From Haladaptatus pallidirubidus (GTDB taxonomy: Archaea; Halobacteriota; Halobacteria; Halobacteriales; Haladaptataceae), in the NCBI RefSeq assembly GCF_020700235.1, contig NZ_CP085301.1, forward strand, positions 2,666,001 through 2,730,000: a DNA stretch of 64,000 nucleotides, given 5' to 3'. Each line of letters begins with the position of its first letter. Positions within the stretch are counted from its first letter, which is position 1. The position numbers and the translations under genes are program-made. The notes beneath the pieces are model-generated. The model searched no databases. It worked only from the letters and a program-made list of their open reading frames with translations, and had not been told where the DNA came from. This document shows positions 25,180-35,215 of this stretch, one piece after another.

Positions 25180-25631
25180 TGACGATCACGCTCAGCGATA
25201 CGGCACGCCAGTACATCGCCCTCTTCGAGGACGAGACGGGCGCGACGGCCCGTGACTGCGTCGTGTTGACCGAGGGGGACGAAACAACCGATGGTGATGA
25301 TGCAACTCGCATCATCTTCGTCGTCAAGCCGGGCGAAATGGCGCAAGCCATCGGCCCCGGCGGCGCGAGCGTGCAGGCGGTCGAAGATCGCCTCGACGCG
25401 GACGTGGAACTGGTGGAAGACGCTGACAGCGCGGCGACGTTCGTCGCAAACGCGCTCGCTCCGGCGGAAGTCCATCACGTCACCATCAGCGAAAACGACG
25501 ATACGGTGGCCTACGCCGAAGTTGAGCAGGCCGACACCGGGGTCGCCATCGGTGCGGGCGGTCGCAACATCGAGGCGGCGAAACTGCTGTCGGAACGTCA
25601 CTTCGACGTGGACGACATCCAGTTGACGTAA
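25179..25631 (+). CDS. nusA: NusA-like KH-domain transcription factor
   Basis: A 150-residue protein with two KH domains and none of the other bacterial NusA domains, as is normal in archaea. The GXXG-type loops are 'AQAIGPGGASVQAVE' (first KH) and 'GVAIGAGGRNIEAAK' (second KH). It binds RNA near the polymerase and is assumed to act in elongation or termination. It is the last gene of the RNA polymerase operon here; a T-rich stretch 'ttttttttgcgg' follows the stop near 25643 and may terminate transcription. Confidence 0.93.
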   Translation: MTITLSDTARQYIALFEDETGATARDCVVLTEGDETTDGDDATRIIFVVKPGEMAQAIGPGGASVQAVEDRLDADVELVEDADSAATFVANALAPAEVHHVTISENDDTVAYAEVEQADTGVAIGAGGRNIEAAKLLSERHFDVDDIQLT

Positions 25632-25672
25632 CCGGTTCGGTTTTTTTTGCGGTTGAGAACTGCGATTTTTCG

Positions 25673-26086
25673 CTACAACTCGCTCCTGCTGGCACGAGGC
25701 GGTTCTTGGATGACGATTTCGTTCCCGTCTGAGTCGGTCGCGACTGCTTGGACACCCCAGTCCATCTCTTCTGGTTCGTTGCGGAAATCGACGCCGCGTT
25801 CGTGAAGTTCTTCGTACGTCTCTCGACAGTCGTCTACTTCGTAAATTAAGCCGAAATCCGATCCGATTAGAGTACGCATCCGCTCTGCATCGTCGTCGTC
25901 GAATCCGTCAGGCGACATTAGAACGAGTTCGGCGTTCTCGTCTCGTTCTGGCGCAACTGCAACGAATCGTCCGTGTGGGCCTGGGTGGTCTCTCGTGATC
26001 TTGAATCCCAACTTTTCGGTGTAGAACGCGACTGCTTCGTCTTGGTCTTCGACGATACGGGTTACCATCGATAATTTCTCGAACAT
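25673..26086 (-). CDS. Glyoxalase/VOC-superfamily protein
   Basis: A 137-residue protein of the vicinal-oxygen-chelate fold. 'VTRIVEDQDEAVAFYTEKLGFKI' gives the first beta-alpha-beta module and 'DSDGNEIVIQEPP' the last metal-ligand strand with Glu. The N-terminal metal site residue is not the usual His, so metal binding and catalysis are uncertain. The start at 26086 (MFEKLSM) is chosen because preceding residues are basic and unlike the family. It is convergent with the RNA polymerase operon, so it is an independent unit. Confidence 0.82.
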   Translation of the reverse strand: MFEKLSMVTRIVEDQDEAVAFYTEKLGFKITRDHPGPHGRFVAVAPERDENAELVLMSPDGFDDDDAERMRTLIGSDFGLIYEVDDCRETYEELHERGVDFRNEPEEMDWGVQAVATDSDGNEIVIQEPPRASRSEL

Positions 26087-26220
26087 TGTGGTTTTCCTCG
26101 GACTTGGCCAATTTAGCCGCCTGGCTAATTTCCTGTAAAACACGCTATCGTATAAGCGTTTCTAGGGATTCGGGGACGAAGCCGAGTATTTGACTTTCCG
26201 CGAGCACGTACCGATTCGAT

Positions 26221-26853
26221 ATGCCTGACCCCGGAGACGAATTTTGGGACGAGTTCGACACTCACGAGATGATTATGGAAGCAACAGTCTGGGTGCTAGC
26301 AGAGGGGGGATACAGTGGGTTGACACTCCGAAAAATCGCGGAACGAGCAGGTAAAAACCGGGGATTGGTTCACTACTACTTCGATTCGAAGGATGACTTG
26401 CTTCAATCTCTGCTCGACCACATTTTTGACGGAATGCAACGGTTGATGGGTCTCGATGAGACGGACGAACCACTCGAACGACTGTGGACTGCGCTGAGGT
26501 TCTTCGCATACGGGCCGGGGGGCGTTGACGAGAACGGTCGCCATTACTATTTGGCGATCCTCCAACTGAAAGCCTTAGCGCCACACGATGCCGAAATTCG
26601 CCAGCGACTCACCCGGAACTATCGCTACACGGTTGATTTGATACAAGCCACCATCGAGGAGGGAATCGAACGCGACACCTTCCATTCGGTTGACCCGGAA
26701 GCAACTGCCACCTTTTTCGTCGCGGCTATTGACGGGGCACGAAGCACGGATCTTACTCTCGATACTACTACAGTGCGTGAGACGACGATGGACGGAATCG
26801 AACACGTCGTATCGGAGCTCCTCGTCGCGTCGGCAGATTCCGGTGGCTGTTGA
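26221..26853 (+). CDS. TetR/AcrR-family transcriptional regulator
   Basis: A 210-residue repressor-type protein. The helix-turn-helix is 'GGYSGLTLRKIAERAGKNRGLVHYYFDSKDDLL' in overlapping parts near residues 29-61. The remaining helical domain (~70-200) would bind an unknown ligand. It stands alone between the divergent VOC gene and rps12. The shared 135-bp upstream region with the VOC gene makes that gene a plausible target. Confidence 0.88.
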   Translation: MPDPGDEFWDEFDTHEMIMEATVWVLAEGGYSGLTLRKIAERAGKNRGLVHYYFDSKDDLLQSLLDHIFDGMQRLMGLDETDEPLERLWTALRFFAYGPGGVDENGRHYYLAILQLKALAPHDAEIRQRLTRNYRYTVDLIQATIEEGIERDTFHSVDPEATATFFVAAIDGARSTDLTLDTTTVRETTMDGIEHVVSELLVASADSGGC

Positions 26854-27036
26854 ATCGAAGTACCGACTCGAGGAGCATACACCACTTTCGGTACGCCGAA
26901 CGAACCCGTTGACTCGGCTTAGACTCACTGAAACGTGTTCAAATTGCTTTATCGTACCCTTTCGAGCAACCTGCGGGCGTAACGCCAATCACAAAAGACA
27001 CTGTTTAAGTAGCTCCATCAAATAGTTCACAGCATA

Positions 27037-27465
27037 ATGGCGAACGGTAAGTACGCGGCTCGGAAGCTGAAGAAAGACCGCCAGAACCACCGGTGGTCTG
27101 ACTCCGATTACGCCCGACGAGAGCGCGGTCTCGGTGAAAAATCCGATCCTCTCGAAGGTGCGCCGCAAGGCCGAGGTATCGTGCTGGAGAAAGTGGGAAT
27201 CGAAGCGAAACAGCCCAACTCCGCGATTCGAAAGTGCGTCCGTGTCCAGCTTATCAAAAACGGTAAGCAGGTGACGGCGTTTTGTCCCGGCGACGGTGCA
27301 ATCTCGTTCATCGACGAACACGACGAGGTCACCATTGCGGGTATCGGCGGTGCGAAGGGTCGCGCGATGGGCGACCTTTCCGGCGTCAACTACAAAGTGG
27401 AGAAAGTCAACGGCGTGAGCATGGAAGAACTTGTTCGCGGCAATGCGGAAAAACCGGTGCGATAA
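27037..27465 (+). CDS. rps12: 30S ribosomal protein S12 (uS12)
   Basis: A 142-residue decoding-centre protein. The conserved '[38 protein letters not shown]' (in pieces) and '[18 protein letters not shown]' are present. A TATA-like 'tttaagtag' lies ~27-34 bases upstream, so the mRNA has little or no leader. Three bases separate it from rps7, in the archaeal str-type order. Confidence 0.97.
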   Translation: MANGKYAARKLKKDRQNHRWSDSDYARRERGLGEKSDPLEGAPQGRGIVLEKVGIEAKQPNSAIRKCVRVQLIKNGKQVTAFCPGDGAISFIDEHDEVTIAGIGGAKGRAMGDLSGVNYKVEKVNGVSMEELVRGNAEKPVR

Positions 27466-27468
27466 ATC

Positions 27469-28086
27469 ATGAGCGCAGACGAAGAACAACCGGAACCCGA
27501 CGCACACGTCGGAACGGAAGGCGAAGGTGCCGCCGCGGAACTGTTCGGCACGTGGGACGTGACGAACATCGAGTTCAACGACCCGAGCACGGAACGCTAC
27601 ATCTCGGTGACGCCCGTCGCGCACACGATGGGTCGCCACGCCGGGAAGCAGTTCCAGAAGAGCGAAGTCAGCATCGTCGAGCGCCTCATCAACCGTCTCA
27701 TGCAGACGGAAGAGAACACGGGCAAGAAACAGCAGACGATGAAAATCGTCCGTAACGCGTTCGACATCGTCCACGAGCGCACCGAGGAGAACCCAGTGCA
27801 GGTACTCGTCCGCGCGGTCGAAAACGCCGCCCCGCGTGAGGAAACCGTCCGCCTGAAGTACGGTGGCATCTCCGTCCCGAAAGCAGTCGACGTCGCGCCC
27901 CAGCGCCGCGTTGACCAGTCGCTCAAATTCATCGCGGAAGGTGCCCACGGTGCCTCGTTCAAGACCGCGACTGACGCCGAGGAGGCGCTGGCACAGCAGC
28001 TCATCGGTGCCGCGGATTACGACGTCCAGACCTACGCGATTAACCAGAAAGAAGAGAAAGAGCGCGTCGCTGCTGCGGCACGTTAA
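27469..28086 (+). CDS. rps7: 30S ribosomal protein S7 (uS7)
   Basis: A 205-residue head protein of the small subunit that nucleates 16S rRNA folding. The conserved 'HTMGRHAGKQFQKSEVSIVERL' stretch and 'VDVAPQRRVDQSLKFIAEGA' are clear, and an acidic N-terminal extension of ~25 residues is a halophilic feature. It follows rps12. EF-2 comes 1.16 kb later, with a minus-strand gene between them. The 259 bp after its stop shows no supported gene. Confidence 0.97.
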   Translation: MSADEEQPEPDAHVGTEGEGAAAELFGTWDVTNIEFNDPSTERYISVTPVAHTMGRHAGKQFQKSEVSIVERLINRLMQTEENTGKKQQTMKIVRNAFDIVHERTEENPVQVLVRAVENAAPREETVRLKYGGISVPKAVDVAPQRRVDQSLKFIAEGAHGASFKTATDAEEALAQQLIGAADYDVQTYAINQKEEKERVAAAAR

Positions 28087-28345
28087 ATTTCGCTACTCTC
28101 TTTGGACTCGATTTTCCCTTGTTTTCGCTCTTTCAGCGACGGCGCTTTCGGATGCAAGGGGATGTCCGAACTCGACAGTGATTCGAGTTTGCTGGTACCA
28201 TCCGAAATGTTGTTTGATTGCCAGTAGCAGCTCACGAAGATCTCGTACGCTGTCAGTACAGGCCTTCGGAAGTGAATTCCTCAGCCCTGTACCGGCACGC
28301 GCCACCGTGGTTTGTGTCGAGAGCTGCTATCTTCGAATCGGATCT

Positions 28346-29101
28346 TCAGTCCGCGGCTTGCCCGCTATCATTACTTCCGAGGACGTACTCTTCGGCGGCG
28401 TCCACGAGCGCCTTCCGGTATTCGCTCTCGTCGGGGTCGTCGTCGAGTGAGAGGAATCGGTATTTGAACCCCTGCACGTTCACGGTCGGGGCGTCGCGGG
28501 AGGCGGTGCGGGCGAGGTCGTAGAGGCGGTGGTCGCGGGGGACGAGGTCGTGGCGTTCGACCAGTGCGAGCGCGAAGGCGGCGTTCACGGCGGTCATTTC
28601 GGGGTCGGTGGTGGCGGTCATCCTCCTGCCCCGCGGGTGTGTTGGACGGTCTGCAACCGCTGTGGCGAGCTCGGACTCGAGGAATGCGACGAGTTTGTCG
28701 CTCGGGCCGACCTGAAGGGTGATATCGTCGGCGTAGATGTCCTTCATGTGGTTCGCAATCTGGTAGCAGTGGGTGAGCTTTCGACGCTCGACCGACTTCC
28801 CCGCGAACGCGAGAAACAGGGCCTCCGCGGTCGATTGGGTGTGCGAGGGATGGGACTGCTCGTTGCGGGCCATGTGTGAGTACTCGTGGAGTGCGAGTTC
28901 GCGGGCCATCGCGCTGCTCGCGGCGTGCCGCGAAATGTTGAGAACGTGGTGGTCTCCGGGGTGGGACGTCCACGTCCGCTCGTCCGGGTCGTCACGAACG
29001 CGGACGTGAACCGGCCTGTCGAGGTCGTGCTCGGTTTCGAATAGGTCGGAGGCGCTAAGAAACGGGGTCGGGGGTGTAGAACCGTGTACTCGTATATCCA
29101 T
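28346..29101 (-). CDS. DUF5781 family protein with a HExxH motif
   Basis: A 251-residue haloarchaeal protein of unknown role. The motif 'LALHEYSHMARNEQSHPS' contains HEYSH, the zinc-binding signature of metallopeptidases, and 'STAEALFLAFAG' follows with a possible third ligand Glu. The rest is helical. ATG at 29101 is favoured over GTG at 29116. It is divergent from the EF-2 gene with ~140 bp between them, including two palindromes that may affect either gene. Confidence 0.8.
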   Translation of the reverse strand: MDIRVHGSTPPTPFLSASDLFETEHDLDRPVHVRVRDDPDERTWTSHPGDHHVLNISRHAASSAMARELALHEYSHMARNEQSHPSHTQSTAEALFLAFAGKSVERRKLTHCYQIANHMKDIYADDITLQVGPSDKLVAFLESELATAVADRPTHPRGRRMTATTDPEMTAVNAAFALALVERHDLVPRDHRLYDLARTASRDAPTVNVQGFKYRFLSLDDDPDESEYRKALVDAAEEYVLGSNDSGQAAD

Positions 29102-29162
29102 GCGTGTTGTTGACACGCCCTGGTCGGCTATTACTCTTGTGCCGTATGAGACTGTTTGGCAG

Positions 29163-29192
29163 GGAAATGGGCCATTTCCGGCCGTTGGCCGG
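29163..29192. promoter_or_regulatory. Two overlapping palindromes upstream of EF-2
   Basis: GGAAATGG-g-CCATTTCC (29163-29179) is a perfect eight-base palindrome with a single central base. It shares its last two bases with CCGGCC-gtt-GGCCGG (29178-29192). They lie 50-80 bp before the EF-2 ATG, just upstream of the likely TATA 'cttttcaa' region, where a dimeric regulator could bind. Confidence 0.55.
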
Positions 29193-29242
29193 GCGCGAAA
29201 ACACTACGCTTTTCAACCTCGTACAGGTAGGGATACCCATAT

Positions 29243-31432
29243 ATGGGTAGACGAAAGAAAATCGTCGAAAAGTGCGAGCGGCTCATGGACAAACCGGAGC
29301 AGATCCGGAACATTGCGATTGCCGCCCACATCGACCACGGTAAAACGACGCTAACGGACAACCTCCTCGCTGGCGCAGGGATGATTTCGCAGGAAGGTGC
29401 GGGTCACCAGCGCGCGATGGACACGGAAGAGGACGAGCAGGAACGCGGTATCACCATCGACGCAGCGAACGTTTCGATGACCCACGAGTACGAGGATACC
29501 GACTACCTCATCAACCTCATCGACACCCCCGGCCACGTGGACTTCGGTGGGGACGTCACCCGTGCAATGCGTGCCGTCGACGGTGCTCTCGTGGTGGTCG
29601 ACGCAGTCGAGGGAACGATGCCCCAGACGGAAACCGTTCTGCGACAGGCGCTCCGCGAGGGCGTTAAGCCAACCCTGTTCATCAACAAGGTCGACCGCCT
29701 CATCAACGAGCTTCAGGAAGGCCCGGAGGAGATGCAGGAGCGTCTCCAGACGGTCATCCGCGAGGTTAACGAACTCGTCCGCGGAATGGACGAGGAGAAG
29801 TACGAAGAAGGCTGGAAGGTGTCCGTCGAGGACGGCACCGTCGCGTTCGGTTCCGCCCTTTACAACTGGGCGGTGAGCCTTCCGTCGATGCAGGAAACCG
29901 GCATCAACTTCGGCGACATTATCGAACTCAACCGAGAGGGAGAGGAAGGTATCGCGGAGCTTCGAGAGCGCTCCCCGCTCTCGAACGTTGTGCTCGACAT
30001 GGTTGCGGAGCACTTCCCGAACCCGCTCAACGCACAGCCGGAACGTGTTCCTACCGTCTGGCGTGGTGACGATGAGACACAACTCGCGGAGGACATGCGT
30101 CTCGTGAACAAAGACGGCGAAGTCGTCTTCATGGTCACGGACATCGGTATGGACCCACACGCGGGCGAAATCGCCACGGGTCGTCTGTTCTCCGGGACCC
30201 TCGAAAAGGGTCAGGAACTGTACGTCTCCGGGACGGCAGGCAAAAACCGAATCCAGAACGTCGGTATCTTCATGGGCGGCGAGCGTGAGGACGTAGAGCG
30301 CGTCCCCGCAGGGAACATCGCGTCCGTCACCGGTCTCAAAGACGCCATCGCCGGTTCCACGGTTTCCTCCGTCGAGATGACGCCGTTCGAGTCCATTGAA
30401 CACATCTCGGAACCCGTCATCACGAAGTCCGTCGAGGCGAAGAACATGGACGACCTGCCGAAACTCATCGAGACGCTTCGTCAGGTGTCCAAAGAAGACC
30501 CGACCATCCAGATTACCATCAACGAGGACACAGGTGAACACCTCATCAGCGGGCAGGGCGAACTCCACCTCGAAGTCATCACCCAGCGTATCGAGCGCAA
30601 TCAGGGTATCCCGGTGACGACTGGTGAGCCTATCGTCGTGTACCGCGAACAGGTGCAGGGCGGCACGGAGACCGTCGAGGGTATTTCGCCGAACCGCCAC
30701 AACCGATTCTACCTGACGGTCGAGCCGCTCAACGACGAAATCGTCGAGAAAGTCAAACTCGGCGACGTGTCGATGGACATGCCGGAGCAGGAACGCCGCG
30801 AAGCCTTGCAAGAGGCGGGTATGAACAAAGACACCAGCCAGAACGTCGAACACATCCACGGGACGAACATCCTCATCGACGACACGAAGGGTATCCAGCA
30901 CCTGAACGAGACGATGGAACTCGTCATCGAGGGTCTGGAAGAAGCGCTCGACGACGGGCCGCTCGCGGCGGAGCCCGTACAGGGTACGCTCATCCGTCTC
31001 AACGACGCTCGACTCCACGAGGATACCATCCACCGCGGTCCCGCACAGGTCATCCCTGCGGTTCGACAGGCGGTTCACAACGCGCTCATTCACGGGCACG
31101 TCAAGCTCCTCGAACCGATTCAGAACGTGCGCATCGACGTGCCGAACGAGCACATGGGTGCCGCGTCCGGTGAGATTCAAGGCCGACGTGGTCGCGTAGA
31201 CGACATGTACCAAGAGGGTGACCTCATGGTCGTCGAGGGTATCGCGCCCGTTGACGAGATGATCGGATTCGCCAGCGACATCCGCTCCGCGACCGAAGGT
31301 CGCGCATCGTGGAACACGGAGAACGCCGGGTTCAAAGTCATGGCGGACAACTTGCAGGACGAGAAAATCATGGAAATCCGCGAGCGCAAAGGCATGAAAC
31401 TGGAACTGCCGCAGGCCGTCGATTACTTCTAA
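29243..31432 (+). CDS. fusA: Elongation factor 2 (aEF-2)
   Basis: A 729-residue translocation GTPase, the usual archaeal length. G1 'AHIDHGKTT' (~28-36), G2 'RGITI', G3 '[12 protein letters not shown]' and G4 'NKVD' are intact. The diphthamide loop '[14 protein letters not shown]' near residue 596 has the modifiable His. ATG at 29243 follows 'aggtagggatacccatat', a plausible short leader. It lies between rps7 and tuf in the translation-factor region. Confidence 0.97.
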   Translation: MGRRKKIVEKCERLMDKPEQIRNIAIAAHIDHGKTTLTDNLLAGAGMISQEGAGHQRAMDTEEDEQERGITIDAANVSMTHEYEDTDYLINLIDTPGHVDFGGDVTRAMRAVDGALVVVDAVEGTMPQTETVLRQALREGVKPTLFINKVDRLINELQEGPEEMQERLQTVIREVNELVRGMDEEKYEEGWKVSVEDGTVAFGSALYNWAVSLPSMQETGINFGDIIELNREGEEGIAELRERSPLSNVVLDMVAEHFPNPLNAQPERVPTVWRGDDETQLAEDMRLVNKDGEVVFMVTDIGMDPHAGEIATGRLFSGTLEKGQELYVSGTAGKNRIQNVGIFMGGEREDVERVPAGNIASVTGLKDAIAGSTVSSVEMTPFESIEHISEPVITKSVEAKNMDDLPKLIETLRQVSKEDPTIQITINEDTGEHLISGQGELHLEVITQRIERNQGIPVTTGEPIVVYREQVQGGTETVEGISPNRHNRFYLTVEPLNDEIVEKVKLGDVSMDMPEQERREALQEAGMNKDTSQNVEHIHGTNILIDDTKGIQHLNETMELVIEGLEEALDDGPLAAEPVQGTLIRLNDARLHEDTIHRGPAQVIPAVRQAVHNALIHGHVKLLEPIQNVRIDVPNEHMGAASGEIQGRRGRVDDMYQEGDLMVVEGIAPVDEMIGFASDIRSATEGRASWNTENAGFKVMADNLQDEKIMEIRERKGMKLELPQAVDYF

Positions 31433-31562
31433 ACGACGGTTCTTGTTTCGCCGATTCTTTTTCGACCGTTTGTACCGAGAGCGTTCGCTCTGGGGGACTT
31501 TCCATCATTGCGGTCAACCTCCCTCGAAAAGTGAACCAATGGCACTGCCGACGATGGCGATA

Positions 31563-31706
31563 TTATCGTTCCCCTCTGTGCACGATTTCGGCATCGCACA
31601 CGGGGCACATCCGGTCGCGGCTGTCGAACGCCGTCTGACAGAATGCACAGACGTGGTCTTTTGCTATACTGTCATTGCTTGCACCAACTGCATCTGTGAA
31701 TCGCAT
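31563..31706 (-). CDS. 47-residue double-CxxC zinc-finger microprotein
   Basis: A short frame starting MRFTDAVGAS and ending EIVHRGER. It has 'CAFC' and 'CPVC' separated by eleven residues, which would bind one zinc ion, as in many haloarchaeal microproteins. It lies on the minus strand in the 464-bp spacer between EF-2 and the ACT-domain gene and is convergent with EF-2. Function is unknown; such proteins are often regulators or small adaptors. Confidence 0.62.
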   Translation of the reverse strand: MRFTDAVGASNDSIAKDHVCAFCQTAFDSRDRMCPVCDAEIVHRGER

Positions 31707-31895
31707 CGTCTATCACCAGTCTCCCCCTTTTCCTTCCAGGGGTATTACTACGCGCTCGTTAACGAGTCGCATAGGGGTTGGTTAATTCGGGTTGCAAACC
31801 GTTTTGCATCCGTTTCATTCCGTTGTTGTCTCCGTATTGGAGAATTTTGCGACCGCCTGAAGGTTTATTGCTGACTACGCCCCAACCCTGCTACC

Positions 31896-32432
31896 ATGGC
31901 CGACCACGATGGGCACGTGCAAGCGTACACGGTTCGGTTGGAACTCGCCGACGAACCGGGCGAACTGCTTCACGCGCTCGAACCGATAGCCGAACACGGT
32001 GGTAACTTGCTGAGCGTCTTTCACGAACGCGGCTCGCTCACGCCGCGGGGACACATTCCGGTCGAAGTCGATTTGGAATGTCCTCCCGACCGGTTCGACA
32101 CCATCGTCTCCGCATTGCGCGAAGCAAGTGTGAACGTCATCCGGGCCGGGGCGGAGCGATACGACGAAGAAATTACCGTCGTCTTCACGGGGCACATCAT
32201 CGACACCGATATTTCGGACACGCTTTCACGGATTACGACCGAATCGAACACCTCCGTTGTCGATATTTCGCTCTCCGCGCCCGAGGGAACCAGCGACGTG
32301 TCCAGCGCGCGACTGCGCCTTGCAACCGATTCCGCGGACACGGTTGACGTTCTCGACACGGTAACGACTATCGCGGACGAAAAGGAACTGCGCGTCATCG
32401 CTCCGCTGACGGAGCGGGAGGCATCCGCATGA
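31896..32432 (+). CDS. ACT-domain amino-acid-binding protein
   Basis: A 178-residue cytoplasmic protein with an N-terminal ACT fold ('AYTVRLELADEPGELLHALEPIAEHGGNLLSVFHER' in parts) and a second, more diverged half ('ITVVFTGHIID..'). It overlaps the homoserine dehydrogenase gene by four bases. The pairing suggests it senses threonine or another aspartate-family amino acid and regulates that enzyme, replacing the ACT domain fused to bacterial homoserine dehydrogenases. Confidence 0.85.
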   Translation: MADHDGHVQAYTVRLELADEPGELLHALEPIAEHGGNLLSVFHERGSLTPRGHIPVEVDLECPPDRFDTIVSALREASVNVIRAGAERYDEEITVVFTGHIIDTDISDTLSRITTESNTSVVDISLSAPEGTSDVSSARLRLATDSADTVDVLDTVTTIADEKELRVIAPLTEREASA

Positions 32433-33379
32433 AACTCGCAGTGCTCGGCGCGGGTGCCGTGGGGCGCTCGGTTGTGGAACTGGCGGGGGAGTACGGTCAC
32501 ACCGTGACCGCGCTGGCCGATTCGACCAGTGCCGTGGTTGATGCGGACGGAATCGACGTAGAAGCCGCCTCGGCCCGGAAAGACGACGATGAAACAGTTG
32601 GAACGGTCGCGCCCGACGCCGTTTTCGAGAGCGAGTACGACGTGTTGGTGGAAGCGACGCCGACGACGCTCGGCGACGCACAACCGGGATTCGACCACGC
32701 TCGCACGGCGCTCGAATCCGACCGCCACGTCGTTCTGGCGAACAAAGGGCCGGTGGCCGAGCGATACGCCGAACTGCGACAATTGGAGGCGGAAAGCGAT
32801 GGCCGCGTGCTGTTCGAGGCGACGGTCGGTGGCGCGATACCCGTCCTCTCGACCATCGCGGATATTGGGCCCGATAACGTCACGGCGGTTCGCGGCGTGC
32901 TGAACGGAACCGCGAACTTCATCCTCTCGCGGATGGCCGCGGAGGGACTGAGTTACGAACACGTTCTCGCGGAGGCACAAGACCTCGGTGTCGCGGAAGC
33001 CGATCCGTCGTTCGACGTGGATGGCACCGACGCCGCGCTGAAATGCGTCATCCTCGCGAACGTGCTGTTTGGCGAGCGGTACACTATCGCCGATGCGGAG
33101 GTTGCGGGCATCCGCGATTTGCCCGGGAGCGCGCTCGAACTGGCGAGCGAAGACGGATGGACGATTCGACTCGTCGGCGAAGTCGCGCGCGACGGTATTC
33201 GGGTTGGACCGCGACTCGTGCCGGAAAACGGAACTCTCGCCGTTTCCGGCACGCGCAACATCGTTCAGTTCGAAACGAGACACGCAGGACGACTCAATAT
33301 CAGCGGACGCGGCGCGGGTGGTCCCGAGACTGCATCAGCGGTGTTGTCGGACGTGACGACGCTGTCCCGGGAGGAGTGA
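32429..33379 (+). CDS. hom: Homoserine dehydrogenase
   Basis: A 316-residue NAD(P)-dependent enzyme that reduces aspartate semialdehyde to homoserine on the route to threonine and methionine. The Rossmann motif is 'LAVLGAGAVGRSVVELAG'. The signature 'GGAIPVLSTIADIGPDNVTAVRGVLNGTANFIL' (in parts) and 'EADPSFDVDGTDAALKCVILAN' carry the catalytic Lys and Asp region. It is shorter than bacterial enzymes because the ACT domain is separate, in the overlapping upstream gene. Confidence 0.93.
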   Translation: MKLAVLGAGAVGRSVVELAGEYGHTVTALADSTSAVVDADGIDVEAASARKDDDETVGTVAPDAVFESEYDVLVEATPTTLGDAQPGFDHARTALESDRHVVLANKGPVAERYAELRQLEAESDGRVLFEATVGGAIPVLSTIADIGPDNVTAVRGVLNGTANFILSRMAAEGLSYEHVLAEAQDLGVAEADPSFDVDGTDAALKCVILANVLFGERYTIADAEVAGIRDLPGSALELASEDGWTIRLVGEVARDGIRVGPRLVPENGTLAVSGTRNIVQFETRHAGRLNISGRGAGGPETASAVLSDVTTLSREE

Positions 33380-33532
33380 ACGAAACGGTCTGATATGTTT
33401 CATTGCTCGTCCGTGTCAATTGTTCCCACTAACCGCCAGACGGCGGGCAGATGCCCTGCAAGACGTATCGAAATGGTTTTAACCGCTTCTGCCAAATAAA
33501 TCCGACAGAGCGCGTCTTCGCGTGAGATAACA

Positions 33533-34798
33533 ATGAGCGACAAACCACACCAGAACTTGGCCATTATCGGCCACGTTGACCACGGTAAGAGCACGCTGGT
33601 CGGGCGACTCCTCTACGAGACGGGGAGCGTACCCGAGCACGTCATCGAACAGCACAAAGAAGAAGCCGAAGAGAAAGGCAAAGGTGGATTCGAATTCGCC
33701 TACGTGATGGACAACCTCGCAGAAGAGCGAGAACGTGGTGTCACAATCGACATCGCCCACCAAGAGTTCGACACCGACGATTACTACTTCACCATCGTCG
33801 ACTGTCCGGGTCACCGTGACTTCGTGAAGAACATGATCACGGGTGCCTCGCAGGCGGACAACGCGGTTCTCGTCGTCGCGGCAGACGACGGTGTCGCGCC
33901 GCAGACCCAGGAGCACGTCTTCCTCGCACGCACGCTGGGTATCGACGAGCTCATCATCGCCATCAACAAGATGGACGTCGTCGACTACTCGGAAGACTCC
34001 TACAAGGAAGTCGTCTCCGAAGTCAAAGACCTGCTCAAGCAGGTTCGATTCAACACCGACGACGCCGAGTTCATTCCGATTTCGGCGTTCGAAGGCGACA
34101 ACATCGCAGAAACGAGCGACAACACGTCGTGGTACGACGGCGAAATCCTGCTCGAGGCCCTCAACAACCTCGAAGCACCGGAACCGCCAACGGATGCCGA
34201 CCTCCGTCTGCCGATTCAGGACGTCTACACGATTTCCGGCATCGGTACGGTGCCAGTCGGACGTATCGAGACGGGTGTGCTGAACACGGGCGATAACGTT
34301 TCGTTCCAGCCAAGCGACGTCGGCGGCGAAGTCAAGACCGTCGAGATGCACCACGAAGAGGTGCCAAAGGCTGAACCCGGCGACAACGTCGGTTTCAACG
34401 TGCGCGGCATCGGCAAGGACGACATCCGTCGCGGTGACGTGTGTGGCCCGGCCGACAACCCGCCAAAGGTCGCAGAGACGTTCAAGGCCCAGCTCGTCGT
34501 GATGCAGCACCCGTCCGTCATCACGGCTGGTTACACGCCGGTCTTCCACGCCCACACGGCACAGGTCGCCTGTACCGTCGAGGAAATCAACCACAAGCTC
34601 GACCCTAAAACGGGCGAGGTCGCCGAGGAGAACCCTGACTTCATCAAGTCCGGTGACGCTGCAGTCGTGACGGTTCGACCGCAGAAGCCACTCAGCATCG
34701 AGCCGTCCGGCGAAATTCCGGAACTCGGTTCCTTCGCTGTCCGTGACATGGGTCAGACCATCGCGGCCGGTAAAGTCCTCGAAGTCAACGAGAAATAA
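33533..34798 (+). CDS. tuf: Elongation factor 1-alpha (EF-Tu homologue)
   Basis: A 421-residue GTPase that delivers aminoacyl-tRNA. G1 '[15 protein letters not shown]', G2 'ERGVTIDI', G3 'DCPGHRDF' and G4 'NKMD' are all present, followed by domains II and III. A TATA-like 'gttttaac' stands ~55-60 bases upstream. Three bases separate its stop from rps10, a conserved archaeal pair. Confidence 0.97.
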   Translation: MSDKPHQNLAIIGHVDHGKSTLVGRLLYETGSVPEHVIEQHKEEAEEKGKGGFEFAYVMDNLAEERERGVTIDIAHQEFDTDDYYFTIVDCPGHRDFVKNMITGASQADNAVLVVAADDGVAPQTQEHVFLARTLGIDELIIAINKMDVVDYSEDSYKEVVSEVKDLLKQVRFNTDDAEFIPISAFEGDNIAETSDNTSWYDGEILLEALNNLEAPEPPTDADLRLPIQDVYTISGIGTVPVGRIETGVLNTGDNVSFQPSDVGGEVKTVEMHHEEVPKAEPGDNVGFNVRGIGKDDIRRGDVCGPADNPPKVAETFKAQLVVMQHPSVITAGYTPVFHAHTAQVACTVEEINHKLDPKTGEVAEENPDFIKSGDAAVVTVRPQKPLSIEPSGEIPELGSFAVRDMGQTIAAGKVLEVNEK

Positions 34799-34801
34799 AC
34801 G

Positions 34802-35110
34802 ATGCAACAGGCACGAGTCCGACTCGCAGGAGCTAACCCCTCGGACCTCGACGACATCTGCGACGATGTCCGCGAGATTGCCGAGAAAACCGGCGTCTCT
34901 CTGAGCGGCCCGATTCCGCTCCCGACGAAGACGCTGGAAATCCCCACCCGCAAGTCCCCCGACGGAGAGGGAACCGCGACGTGGGAACACTGGGAGATGC
35001 GCGTCCACAAGCGCCTCATCGACCTCGACGCCGATGAACGCGCGCTTCGACAGCTGATGCGCATTCAAGTTCCGAACGACGTGAGCATCGAAATCGTTCT
35101 CGAAGACTAA
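34802..35110 (+). CDS. rps10: 30S ribosomal protein S10 (uS10)
   Basis: A 102-residue small-subunit protein. '[29 protein letters not shown]' and '[22 protein letters not shown]' are the standard S10 stretches, and the C-terminus '[14 protein letters not shown]'-like ending is normal. It is co-transcribed with tuf. Confidence 0.97.
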   Translation: MQQARVRLAGANPSDLDDICDDVREIAEKTGVSLSGPIPLPTKTLEIPTRKSPDGEGTATWEHWEMRVHKRLIDLDADERALRQLMRIQVPNDVSIEIVLED

Positions 35111-35215
35111 GCGACACCGATCGCTTCTTCGACCTAAATTCTCCACTTTCACACGCCGACCAGCGATAGCGCCGTGGGGATTCGATTTTTGTAGTTTGCG
35201 TCGTAAGTGTACGAT

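Noticed and set aside
29351..31213. 620-codon frame antisense to EF-2
   Set aside because: Shadow of the EF-2 gene with His/Arg/Val-rich, family-free translation.
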